Shown: in pieces, positions 1 through 6,806 of the stretch | Position numbering within the stretch: position 1 is the first letter of the stretch | Layout: each line of letters opens with the position of its first letter | Assembly (NCBI RefSeq): GCF_040096355.1 | Contig: NZ_JBBMEX010000002.1 | Coordinates: 248,001 to 312,000, forward strand | Length of the DNA: 64,000 bases | Direction: 5' to 3' | Source: Maccoyibacter intestinihominis | GTDB taxonomy: Bacteria; Bacillota; Clostridia; Lachnospirales; Lachnospiraceae | Notes under the pieces: generated by a model | The model's database searches: none | The model's input: the letters and a program-made list of their open reading frames with translations, nothing else | Told to the model about the DNA's origin: nothing | Program-made: the position numbers and the translations under genes

Positions 1-557
1 TACATAAGAAGAATGTTCCATTCATGAAAGAATATGAAAATTTAGCAAAAAAATTGGGTGTATTTATGAGTTTCAGTATATTTACAGTGGATTTTAGCGA
101 AAAGATTTTTGAAGATTATAAATTCAGCGAGGATGATTTTGTTATTGTCGGTGATAACATTACAGAGTCAGAAAATGGAACTACAATTTTAGATACACCT
201 ACAGATGTGGTTGGCATTACATATCGGGAAGGTTGTGGCTTTGGAAAGAAAACGATTAGTATAGCATATAACGGAGACATTTATCCGTGCCATATGCTAC
301 ATTGCCAAGAATGTAAAATGGGAAATATAAAACATGGCAGGTTAAAGGATATTATTGATGAGTCTGATTTTGAAGGAAATAATATATTATTAGATGATAT
401 AGAAGAGTGTGGAATTTGTGAATACAAAAATTTATGTGGTGGAGCATGTAGGGGACGAGCATATCTATTTACAGGCGATATGAAAAAAAGAGATCCTTAT
501 TGCTTAGCAGCAAAACGATTTTATGATAATCTTTTTGCACAATATACAAGTATATAG
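1..557 (+). CDS. Radical SAM/SPASM peptide maturase, C-terminal part (5' end outside window)
   Basis: The reading frame is open back to the first base, so the ATG at 24 is internal and the gene starts before the window. The visible ~185 residues are the tail of a radical SAM enzyme with a SPASM-type iron-sulfur domain. A Cys precedes the segment with NGDIYPC, followed by HCQEC, a GNI turn, and a cluster region reading CGIC-x5-C-x3-C ending in PYC. These cysteines normally bind auxiliary 4Fe-4S clusters in RiPP maturases. The CX3CX2C SAM-binding motif would be upstream and cannot be seen. A 31-residue Cys/Trp-rich peptide starts 42 bp downstream, then a CPBP protease and an ABC exporter, so the enzyme probably modifies that peptide. 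Which bond it makes (thioether or carbon-carbon) cannot be told from this fragment. Confidence 0.8.
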   Translation, partial: HKKNVPFMKEYENLAKKLGVFMSFSIFTVDFSEKIFEDYKFSEDDFVIVGDNITESENGTTILDTPTDVVGITYREGCGFGKKTISIAYNGDIYPCHMLHCQECKMGNIKHGRLKDIIDESDFEGNNILLDDIEECGICEYKNLCGGACRGRAYLFTGDMKKRDPYCLAAKRFYDNLFAQYTSI

Positions 558-599
558 TTTTTATAATTATATAAATTTCTGAGAAAGGAGGACGTAAGT

Positions 600-695
600 A
601 TGATCTTTAAGAGTGGGAAAGCAAATGCAGGTTGCTGGTCTTTTGGTCCTGTATTAGGATTATGTGCAGGATACGGAAATAAAAAGGGCTGGTAA
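600..695 (+). CDS. Short RiPP precursor candidate, 31 aa
   Basis: A 31-residue reading frame begins at an ATG preceded by a strong AAAGGAGG ribosome binding site. The product starts MIFKSGKANAGCW and ends NKKGW. It has two Cys (12 and 22), two Trp, and a Gly-rich stretch between the cysteines. Its position directly after a SPASM maturase and before a protease and exporter suggests that it is the modified peptide. The leader would be very short (at most about 10 residues). I do not recognise the family. Sactipeptide, ranthipeptide and cyclophane (triceptide-like) products are all possible. Its size is below usual gene-calling limits. Confidence 0.6.
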   Translation: MIFKSGKANAGCWSFGPVLGLCAGYGNKKGW

Positions 696-710
696 GAATT
701 ATGACAGCAA

Positions 711-745
711 GAGGAGGGGGAGGTTAAACTTCCCCTTTTTCTTAT
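711..745 (+). terminator. Hairpin with T run after the 31-aa peptide gene (attenuator)
   Basis: A G-rich arm (714-722) and the arm TTCCCC (730-735) form a short stem with a TTAAA-type loop, followed by CTTTTTCTT. It lies between the peptide gene and the CPBP gene. Partial termination here would give more peptide mRNA than exporter mRNA. Confidence 0.5.
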
Positions 746-760
746 TAGGAGATATAAGTT

Positions 761-1354
761 ATGGATAAAAAAGAAAAATTACTTATAGAAATAGTTTGTA
801 TTATTGTTCTGAGTAACTTTTTATGTATGTTTTGCTTTTTATTCTTAAATTTGGCTTTTCAAGGAAATATGGAGGAGCTGGCAAGTATTTTGTCACTCGT
901 TATCAGTTTTGTGATTATGCCATTTTATGTACTAAAAAAGCAACATAATATTAAAATCTCAGAAATAGGAATAGCAAAAATTGGTATAACAGATAGTATT
1001 TTTTTAATTAGCGCTGTGATTTTTAGTGTTTTCTTATTTATAACAAAAGGAAACTTGAAGATTTTTACTGAAGTTGTAAGTCAACAACTATTTGTTAGTA
1101 TATCTGAAGAAATTTTAATGAGAGGAATTATTTTTTACTTATTATCACAGTTGTTTCGTAAAAAATATTATGTGGTTATTGTCAGTGCTATAATTTTTGG
1201 GTTTGCACTACATACGGGAGGAGATTTCTTAAGTAATTTAGTGTATAGATTTCCAGCAGGCATAATACTTGCTGTATTAAGGATATATACAAAAAAATTA
1301 TACCCGCCTATGGTGGTACACTTTATGTATAATTTGTGGTGCATATATTTGTAA
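761..1354 (+). CDS. CPBP-family intramembrane glutamic protease
   Basis: A 197-residue, highly hydrophobic protein with about five or six membrane segments. It carries the CPBP (Abi/CAAX protease-like) signatures: EExxxR at residues 116-121 (SEEILMRG), a FALHTGG segment with the second-motif His, and VHFMYNL near the C-terminus. Family members are membrane-embedded glutamic proteases. In bacteriocin loci they act as immunity proteins or trim leader peptides. The gene is preceded by TTAGGAGA and is collinear with the SPASM maturase, peptide and exporter, so a role in processing or self-protection is likely. Which of the two cannot be decided from sequence. Confidence 0.8.
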   Translation: MDKKEKLLIEIVCIIVLSNFLCMFCFLFLNLAFQGNMEELASILSLVISFVIMPFYVLKKQHNIKISEIGIAKIGITDSIFLISAVIFSVFLFITKGNLKIFTEVVSQQLFVSISEEILMRGIIFYLLSQLFRKKYYVVIVSAIIFGFALHTGGDFLSNLVYRFPAGIILAVLRIYTKKLYPPMVVHFMYNLWCIYL

Positions 1355-1369
1355 AGAGAGGTAGAAAAG

Positions 1370-1819
1370 ATGAGGAAAAATATTATTTTATGGATTTTAG
1401 AAATTGCATTAGGAGTATTAGGGAGCATAGCAGTATTTTGGGGATATTCATCAATGAACATTTTTACACTATATGGAGTACTGTTTGTACCAGGATTACT
1501 AACAGCAGCCGTATATTTATATTTAATTAAAAGTAAGAAAGTAAGTAAATTACGTGGGAATAGTTTATACATTTCAAGTATGATATTTTCGCTTATTGCA
1601 ACGCTGGTATTTGGAGTAGTTGATGTCGTTTTACGATCTAAGAATGATATGTATGAAACTATTATAGCAAATACAAGAAATGTATTAGATGGAGAATATT
1701 TGATTATAAAAGGAAATAGTAATTTAATGGACTATATCTTTATCTTTGTATTTATTTTTCTGATATTCTGGTTTATAGGAAAAGGGAATAAGATAGATGA
1801 AAAACGAATTGAATGTTAA
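1370..1819 (+). CDS. Hypothetical four-TM membrane protein
   Basis: 149 residues with four predicted hydrophobic segments (about 5-25, 32-52, 66-88 and 120-138) and a short charged C-terminus. An AGAGAGG ribosome binding site lies before the ATG. It follows the CPBP gene by 15 bp, and its 3' end overlaps the start of the ABC exporter by 23 bp, so it belongs to the same operon and is probably translationally coupled. No family was recognised. Its context suggests a small immunity or transport-accessory protein of RiPP locus A. Confidence 0.6.
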   Translation: MRKNIILWILEIALGVLGSIAVFWGYSSMNIFTLYGVLFVPGLLTAAVYLYLIKSKKVSKLRGNSLYISSMIFSLIATLVFGVVDVVLRSKNDMYETIIANTRNVLDGEYLIIKGNSNLMDYIFIFVFIFLIFWFIGKGNKIDEKRIEC

Positions 1820-3545
1820 AAAGTTTTGGGAATTGTTAAGAAAATACCTGCCACTTAAAAAAAACATAGGTATATTGCTATTTTTAATATTTAGTCAAGT
1901 TTTTTGTACATTATATATGCCTATAGCAGTAATGAATACTATAGATATTAGTAGTGGAAATTATTATGAGTGGAAAAAAATTTGTTGGATTGCTTTTATT
2001 ATTTTGCTACAAGTAATATTTTCGGTAGGAGTGTTGTATTTGATGTCTTGGATGGCTCATAAAATTATTATGCAATTGCGTGATGATTTATGGAGTAAAG
2101 TTTTGCATTTACCAATTGAATATTTCGATAGAACAGAAACAGGCGAAATAATGAGCAGGATAACAAACGATACTATGGTAATTAGTGAGTTTATAACGAA
2201 TGATTTTTTGAGTGCAATTACAGGTGCTATATCTATAATAGGCTCTATAATTTTAATTTTTGCAGTTGATTGGAAAATGGCAGCAATTATGGTTGGATTA
2301 GTTCCAATAACAGTTTTTGCAATTAGTCCTTTAAATAAAAAATTATATAGGATTTCAAGAGATTTTCAAAATAAGACAGGAGAATATCAGGCGAGAATGA
2401 ACAATGTTTTAACTAATATTCGGTTAGTGAAAACATGTATAGCTGAAGAAAAAGAAGAAGAAAGAGGAAAATTATTAACGAAAGAGTTATTTAATATAGG
2501 TATTAAAGGTGGAAAGATAACTGCTTTAGTTCAACCTTTAACAACAATGTTGATCTTCCTTTTACTAATTCTTATATTTGGATATGGAAGTGTGAGAGTA
2601 TCAAATGGGAGTTTATCGGCGGGAAGCCTTGTTGCAATTATATATTATCTTTTCCAAATTGCAACACCTTGTATGGGATTGACGGCATTTGTAGGTCAAT
2701 TGAATAGAAGCTGTGGTGCGATGGAAAGAATTAGTAAAATTTTAAATGAAGAAATCGTGGAGAAAAAGATTAAAAAAGAGATTATAATTTCCGATCAAAA
2801 ATGCAATTGTGGATTAGTATTAGATAATATTTCTTTTCGGTATTCAGATAGAAAGAATACTCTTTGCAGTATCAGTTTTTTCATTGAAAAAGGAGAGACT
2901 TTAGCAATTGTTGGAGAAAGCGGATCTGGAAAATCTACTATTTTTTCACTGATAGAGAGATTTTATGAACAAGACAAAGGGAATATTTATTATGAAGGAA
3001 TAGATGTTAGGAATATACCTATGAATGATTGGAGAGGAAAAATAGCATACGTTCAACAGGAATCACCAATTATGTCAGGAACTATTTTAGATAATTTAAC
3101 TTATGGGCTTGATAGCTATAATGAAAAAAATGTATTAAGTGCTTTAGAAAAGGCAGAGTTGAATAGATTTATTAGTTCATTGCCAAAGGGGTATAATACA
3201 GACGTTGGTGAACAAGGTGTTAAACTGTCGGGAGGACAAAAACAAAGAATTGCTATAGCACGTGCGATGATTAGAAACCCAGAAATATTGCTACTAGATG
3301 AGGCAACCGCAAATTTAGATAGTTGTACTGAAAAATCTGTTCAACGAGCATTAGAACGATTGATGTTGGGGAGAATAACTATAGTTGCAGCTCACAGATT
3401 TTCGACAATAAAATGTGCAGATAAAATTGTTGTATTACAAAAGGGAAGAATATGTGGAAGCGGAACACATGAAGAATTATTTAATAATAATGATATATAT
3501 AGAAGACTGTTGTTAAATCAGATAAATGATGAGATAAAAATATAA
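1797..3545 (+). CDS. ABC exporter (fused TMD-NBD) of RiPP locus A
   Basis: 582 residues. The N-terminal ~320 residues form a six-TM type IV exporter domain and the C-terminal part a nucleotide-binding domain. The Walker A GESGSGKS is near residue 373, the signature LSGGQKQR near 476, Walker B ILLLDEA near 496, and an H-loop reads AAHRFST. There is no N-terminal C39 peptidase domain, so leader cleavage must be done by another protein, for which the upstream CPBP protein is a candidate. Half-size exporters of this kind work as homodimers and export bacteriocin-like peptides or drugs. The operon position makes the 31-aa peptide the likely substrate. Confidence 0.85.
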   Translation: MKNELNVKKFWELLRKYLPLKKNIGILLFLIFSQVFCTLYMPIAVMNTIDISSGNYYEWKKICWIAFIILLQVIFSVGVLYLMSWMAHKIIMQLRDDLWSKVLHLPIEYFDRTETGEIMSRITNDTMVISEFITNDFLSAITGAISIIGSIILIFAVDWKMAAIMVGLVPITVFAISPLNKKLYRISRDFQNKTGEYQARMNNVLTNIRLVKTCIAEEKEEERGKLLTKELFNIGIKGGKITALVQPLTTMLIFLLLILIFGYGSVRVSNGSLSAGSLVAIIYYLFQIATPCMGLTAFVGQLNRSCGAMERISKILNEEIVEKKIKKEIIISDQKCNCGLVLDNISFRYSDRKNTLCSISFFIEKGETLAIVGESGSGKSTIFSLIERFYEQDKGNIYYEGIDVRNIPMNDWRGKIAYVQQESPIMSGTILDNLTYGLDSYNEKNVLSALEKAELNRFISSLPKGYNTDVGEQGVKLSGGQKQRIAIARAMIRNPEILLLDEATANLDSCTEKSVQRALERLMLGRITIVAAHRFSTIKCADKIVVLQKGRICGSGTHEELFNNNDIYRRLLLNQINDEIKI

Positions 3546-3639
3546 ATTGAATTTGGATGCAGTAATTATTTTAGAAAAGAAGGTGATTCCGATGTTCTAA
3601 TTGATTATATAGACTAAAAGTATGAGGGAGGCGAAAGCT

Positions 3640-3915
3640 TTGAAAGAATATTTTAAGATTAAGGAATTGTTTATTGTAATAGGGATCGTAATGTGTATTC
3701 CATATATTCCATTAACCCAAAAGATAGAGAAAAATTTATTATTGTTAGGTTTTCCATATAAATTTTATTCTATCCATATAAATACTCAACAAATTATATC
3801 TATTCATTTTTCAATAGGCAATTTTCTTTTAAATATTATAATTATATATACGTTTTATATATTGTTTTTAAAATGCTACCGCAAAATATACAGGAGGTAT
3901 AAAAATGAAGAATAA
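3640..3915 (+). CDS. Small two-TM hypothetical protein
   Basis: About 91 residues with two hydrophobic segments and a basic C-terminal tail. An in-frame ATG exists at 3622, but the TTG at 3640 has the better ribosome binding site (AGGGAGG with about 8 nt spacing), so I prefer TTG. The 3' end overlaps the start of the next gene by 11 bp. No family was recognised. It may be an immunity-type accessory of locus A. Confidence 0.45.
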   Translation: MKEYFKIKELFIVIGIVMCIPYIPLTQKIEKNLLLLGFPYKFYSIHINTQQIISIHFSIGNFLLNIIIIYTFYILFLKCYRKIYRRYKNEE

Positions 3916-4561
3916 GAATATAAAAAAAGTAATTGGTATTATTATGATATTATGTACAATGTTTTTAGTGACTATTCCAGTATATGCTTCAAATGATGAA
4001 AATCAGTTTGAGCCAAACAAATATATTGAGCAAGAACTTAATACTTGGGCAGAAGCAAATGGAGTTGGGGTTGTTTTTGAAAATGTTTATATCTCACCTA
4101 GCAGGAGCGATATGAGCGTGGAAGAAATAGAAAAATCAGTAAAATCATATGTTAAAATGATGAAGAATGCTATGCAGAATATGGAGGTGAAACTTATAGA
4201 GCGCTCTAATATGGCAAGGGCAACAGGATCTTATACTGCAAGCGTAGAAAGTATGATTCCTGCAATCGGTTGGGGGTATATTAAACAAGATTTTACAGCT
4301 AATGTAAGTTCTTCTCGGATTTCAAGCGTTTCACTAGTAGGCAGTTCCTATGATACAGGTTTTACACTCGGCAGTTGGGAACCTAATTATTCTTGGACGG
4401 ATATATCAAGCAATAAACAATTTGTACAAATTCACATGAAAGGTACTATTAATTATTTATGGGAAGGTTTGAATATATCAAAAGATTGTACATTTTTAGA
4501 TACTTTTAAAGCCAGTGGTAGTAGCTTGGTTGAGTCTTCTTATTTGGATTGGCCAGATTAA
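3905..4561 (+). CDS. Secreted hypothetical protein of RiPP locus A
   Basis: 218 residues. The N-terminus is a clear signal peptide: KNKNIKK, then a hydrophobic core of about 17 residues, then VYAS (cleavage predicted near residue 29). A helical charged segment (about 35-95) is followed by a Ser/Gly/Thr-rich part with Trp and Tyr (about 105-218), probably beta-rich. The start is supported by CAGGAGGT. It is the last gene before a strong terminator and overlaps the upstream small membrane protein. I do not recognise a domain. A secreted immunity factor or a co-bacteriocin is possible but not supported beyond context. Confidence 0.6.
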   Translation: MKNKNIKKVIGIIMILCTMFLVTIPVYASNDENQFEPNKYIEQELNTWAEANGVGVVFENVYISPSRSDMSVEEIEKSVKSYVKMMKNAMQNMEVKLIERSNMARATGSYTASVESMIPAIGWGYIKQDFTANVSSSRISSVSLVGSSYDTGFTLGSWEPNYSWTDISSNKQFVQIHMKGTINYLWEGLNISKDCTFLDTFKASGSSLVESSYLDWPD

Positions 4562-4603
4562 AATTTATTTAAAAATAGTTTATAGTGATATGATATCTTT
4601 TTT

Positions 4604-4634
4604 GCCGTCAGCCTTTTGCAGGCTGACGGTATTT
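4604..4634. terminator. Intrinsic terminator, probably bidirectional
   Basis: Perfect 9-bp stem CCGTCAGCC (4605-4613) / GGCTGACGG (4621-4629) with a 7-nt loop. It has T-rich sequence on the 5' side (TCTTTTTT) and a shorter TATTT on the 3' side. It ends the locus A operon. Confidence 0.75.
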
Positions 4635-4917
4635 GAATGATTCAGTGCAGGAATTAGCAGAGTGTATCAAGCAACTGCTGGATATTTGTGAGAGGGCAGT
4701 AACAAGGACACTGGATATAGAAAATGATTATCGTACTATGCGGGCGGAACTGCAGAGCAATATCCGAAATCCGCTAAGCTGCATAAAAACAAGTTGCTTT
4801 CTAATTCAATTCACTTACAGAAAAGGAAAATATCCAATCTGAAAAGCTCCAGGAGTATCTTCAAATTATAGAAAGCAGCGGAGGATATAGAGAGTGCATT
4901 AAAATAACTGATAATTG
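4635..4917 (+). pseudogene. Decayed sensor-kinase-like remnant
   Basis: No intact frame spans this stretch. One frame (4633-4842) encodes a helical piece ending in RNPLSCIK, which resembles an H-box neighbourhood (NPL like TPL). A second frame (about 4800-4917) gives KLQEYLQIIESSGG, typical of the dimerisation helix of histidine kinases. Together they look like a frameshifted kinase dimerisation domain just upstream of an orphan winged-helix regulator. The identification is tentative. Confidence 0.3.
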
Positions 4918-5003
4918 AAGAAGTGCTGGACGGGGATTTTTCGTCCAGTATTTCTTTCTGGAATGAGAAAAGTTGAATTTACAAATCAAGAGGAGGCATA
5001 CAC

Positions 5004-5333
5004 ATGAAGTATGTTTTTCCAGAATATAAAGAGAATGTAGTGTTGGGCAACGGGAAATTACAGTTAAATCCAATGTCCTATCAGGTTATCTACGAAGGAA
5101 AGGAGATAGACCTGACACCCAGGGAATTTGAAGTTTTATATCTACTGGCTTTAAAGCCAAACTGGGTAATGCCAAAGACAAATATTTATCATTCTGTATG
5201 GGGTATTCATTATCATGATGATCAGATACCATACAGAACAGTAGAATATGTGATATGGAAGATAAGAAAAAAGATGGGGCATGATATTATCGAAACGTTG
5301 GTCAATGTGGGGTATCGGTTGAAAAAGTTATAG
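5004..5333 (+). CDS. Orphan OmpR/PhoB-type winged-helix DNA-binding protein, copy 1
   Basis: 109 residues consisting only of a Trans_reg_C (winged-helix) domain: a beta-strand start, the IDLTPREFEVLYLLA helix, a recognition-helix region around VEYVIWKIRKK, and the C-terminal wing VGYRLKK. The receiver domain of a normal response regulator is missing. The start is set by GAGGAGGCATACAC before the ATG. A near-identical paralogue lies at 31,982-32,311 with the same leader hairpin. Without a receiver it may be constitutively active or use another partner. The remnant just upstream suggests that it once belonged with a kinase. Confidence 0.8.
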   Translation: MKYVFPEYKENVVLGNGKLQLNPMSYQVIYEGKEIDLTPREFEVLYLLALKPNWVMPKTNIYHSVWGIHYHDDQIPYRTVEYVIWKIRKKMGHDIIETLVNVGYRLKKL

Positions 5334-5392
5334 TTTTTGGGAGATATAATTGAGATGAAATAGTATGTTATTATTAATGGAGGATTTATTAC

Positions 5393-5890
5393 ATGAACGG
5401 AAATAAGAAAAGTGCAAAACAGTATCACCAATCTGTAATTACTGCTTTAGAGAAAAAAGTAAATGACATGAAAGATTCCGCTTATTCAGGATTGTATAGT
5501 GAAATAGCATTTATCATTGGAATAGCAGTTATCATGATAGATACCTTTTTTCCACCAGAGGAAACGAAAGTTAATTGTGTATGGAAAATAATACTGATAG
5601 CTGTATCTATAGTCTGTATGCTTTATTTCGCCAAAAAAGTGAAAACAGTGAATGAAGTGGAAGAAGAGAAAAAGTTTTGGCCGAACTTTTTTATTCAATG
5701 GGCAACAAGTTTAGGATATATAAACATGCCTGTAGCTGCGATAGCTATTTTGGTAACCTTTGATAAGGGCAAAGCATGGACATTATTTATGATGGGAGTT
5801 GCTGTAATTCTGACAGGTTTAACTTTAATAGAAGCACTTGTAAAAACTTCTAAAATTTTAAAAAAAGAAAATGTTGGTAAGCGGAAATAA
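5393..5890 (+). CDS. Hypothetical membrane protein, 165 aa
   Basis: 165 residues. It has a charged N-terminal helix (about 1-30), four hydrophobic segments in two pairs (about 35-50, 62-80, 104-122 and 128-146), and a basic Lys-rich C-terminus. The start is supported by ATGGAGG. It stands alone between the orphan winged-helix gene and an AraC remnant. The layout (short cytosolic head plus two TM pairs) resembles small effector or immunity membrane proteins, but I recognise no family. Confidence 0.5.
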   Translation: MNGNKKSAKQYHQSVITALEKKVNDMKDSAYSGLYSEIAFIIGIAVIMIDTFFPPEETKVNCVWKIILIAVSIVCMLYFAKKVKTVNEVEEEKKFWPNFFIQWATSLGYINMPVAAIAILVTFDKGKAWTLFMMGVAVILTGLTLIEALVKTSKILKKENVGKRK

Positions 5891-6004
5891 GATTGATTAA
5901 AAAAATTGAGGTAAAAGGTAGACGGTGTATTTGATATTATTTACATCTTTTTGTTGAAATTTGATAATCATTTTTGGTGATGAATATTACATCATTATTA
6001 TTCC

Positions 6005-6148
6005 AATCTGCTGGAAAATACAGATAAAAGGATTATGGATATTTATCTTGAATTCGGATTTGAAAGCCAAAGGACGTTTAACCAGGCGTTTCAGCAGAAG
6101 TATGGGAGGACACCTAGCAAATATCGAAAAATATGGTGGGATAATTGA
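6005..6148 (+). pseudogene. AraC-family regulator fragment (C-terminal HTH)
   Basis: One frame reads DIYLEFGFESQRTFNQAF and then KYGRTPSKYRK before a stop at 6146. This is the second helix-turn-helix of AraC/XylS regulators. The N-terminal domain and first HTH are absent, and there is no usable start. It is a decayed fragment. Confidence 0.7.
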
Positions 6149-6209
6149 ATATTATGAGAGTTGCAGAGAATATATAGGGAAATATTATTTGCGGTTTGAA
6201 AGAATTTGG

Positions 6210-6243
6210 AGCGGATATGCGATTTAGCGCATATCCGCTTTTG
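6210..6243 (+). terminator. Intrinsic terminator
   Basis: Perfect 12-bp stem AGCGGATATGCG (6210-6221) / CGCATATCCGCT (6228-6239) with a 6-nt loop and TTTT. It isolates the lan operon from upstream reading. Confidence 0.8.
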
Positions 6244-6346
6244 ACATTGTAGAAAAGATTTTTGTTTTGAACGGTTACGTTGGTAGACAGTAATATTTTT
6301 ATATGGAAGATGTGAAAAAATAAAACTATTAATATTCTAACAAAAA

Positions 6347-6406
6347 TTACATAGACAGTCGATTTTATTACATGAATAAAATTTCAAGAAATAAAAGGTG
6401 TATTAT
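6347..6406 (+). promoter_or_regulatory. Agr-type promoter P1 (lanA)
   Basis: TTACAT at 6347-6352 and 6368-6373, 21 bp apart, with TCG in the middle of the spacer. A TATTAT -10 is at 6401-6406, exactly 33 bp after the start of the second repeat. There is no proper -35, so an activator is expected. It is one of five identical layouts in the window and drives lanA (start 6503). Confidence 0.75.
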
Positions 6407-6458
6407 CTAAAATGTAAGGAACAGAAGAAAATAATTCAACCATTTCAATTTAGAATTA

Positions 6459-6762
6459 GTATCTGTACTGTACAAAATTGATTTATGAAAGGAGAAATAA
6501 TTATGAGTGAAATGAGAAATCCTATTACAAGAGAAGAAAACTTTAGCAATCCGGCTGGTAACGTTATGATGGAGCTGCAGGAAGCAGATTTAAACAAATT
6601 TGTAGCAGGAGCTGGTGAAACCAGAAATTCCGGCGGAGTTTTATGTACAAGTACAGCAGAATGCTATTTTGGTACTTTGCTGAAACCTTGCTGCCCTAAG
6701 AAATAAACACAGGTGTTGATAAAGAGGGTAAGCGTTAATTGAAGTTTGTGCAGTACAGATAC
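6459..6762. repeat. Inverted repeat flanking lanA
   Basis: GTATCTGTACTGTACAAA (6459-6476) is the inverse complement of 6745-6762 at 17 of 18 positions, and the one mismatch is a G:U pair in RNA. The arms bracket the lanA gene and no other gene. Possible roles are a long-range mRNA hairpin that stabilises the lanA transcript, or a recombination trace. Confidence 0.55.
6503..6706 (+). CDS. lanA: Class II lanthipeptide precursor (plantaricin C/mersacidin-like)
   Basis: 67 residues from the ATG at 6503, chosen over the ATG at 6485 because the AAAGGAG site lies between them with proper spacing. The leader contains NPAGNVMMELQEADLNKF, typical of mersacidin/lichenicidin-type leaders. It ends at a double-glycine-like AGAG site suited to the C39 peptidase of the downstream LanT. 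The core holds GGVLCTSTAEC and ends KPCCPKK. CTxTxEC is the lipid II-binding ring motif known from mersacidin, plantaricin C and lacticin 3147 A1. The terminal CC resembles plantaricin C and lacticin 481. There are four Cys and several Thr/Ser for lanthionine rings. Only one lanA was found, so it is probably a single-peptide lantibiotic acting on the cell wall. Confidence 0.85.
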   Translation: MSEMRNPITREENFSNPAGNVMMELQEADLNKFVAGAGETRNSGGVLCTSTAECYFGTLLKPCCPKK

Positions 6763-6806
6763 GAATTGTGAGTTGAAATGGAAAGCAGAATGGGGTGTTT
6801 AAGAAC

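Noticed and set aside
600..695. KxxxW streptide-type precursor
   Set aside because: The end reads NKKGW, which gives K-x-x-W rather than K-x-x-x-W, and the two Cys do not fit that family.
5381..5396. GGATTTATTACAT before the 165-aa membrane protein gene, similar to one half of the agr-type box
   Set aside because: There is no second TTACAT 21 bp away and no -10 in the fixed register. It overlaps the ribosome binding site and start codon.
5961..6227. 88-codon frame
   Set aside because: It is the wrong frame over an AraC C-terminal fragment, which is listed as a pseudogene.
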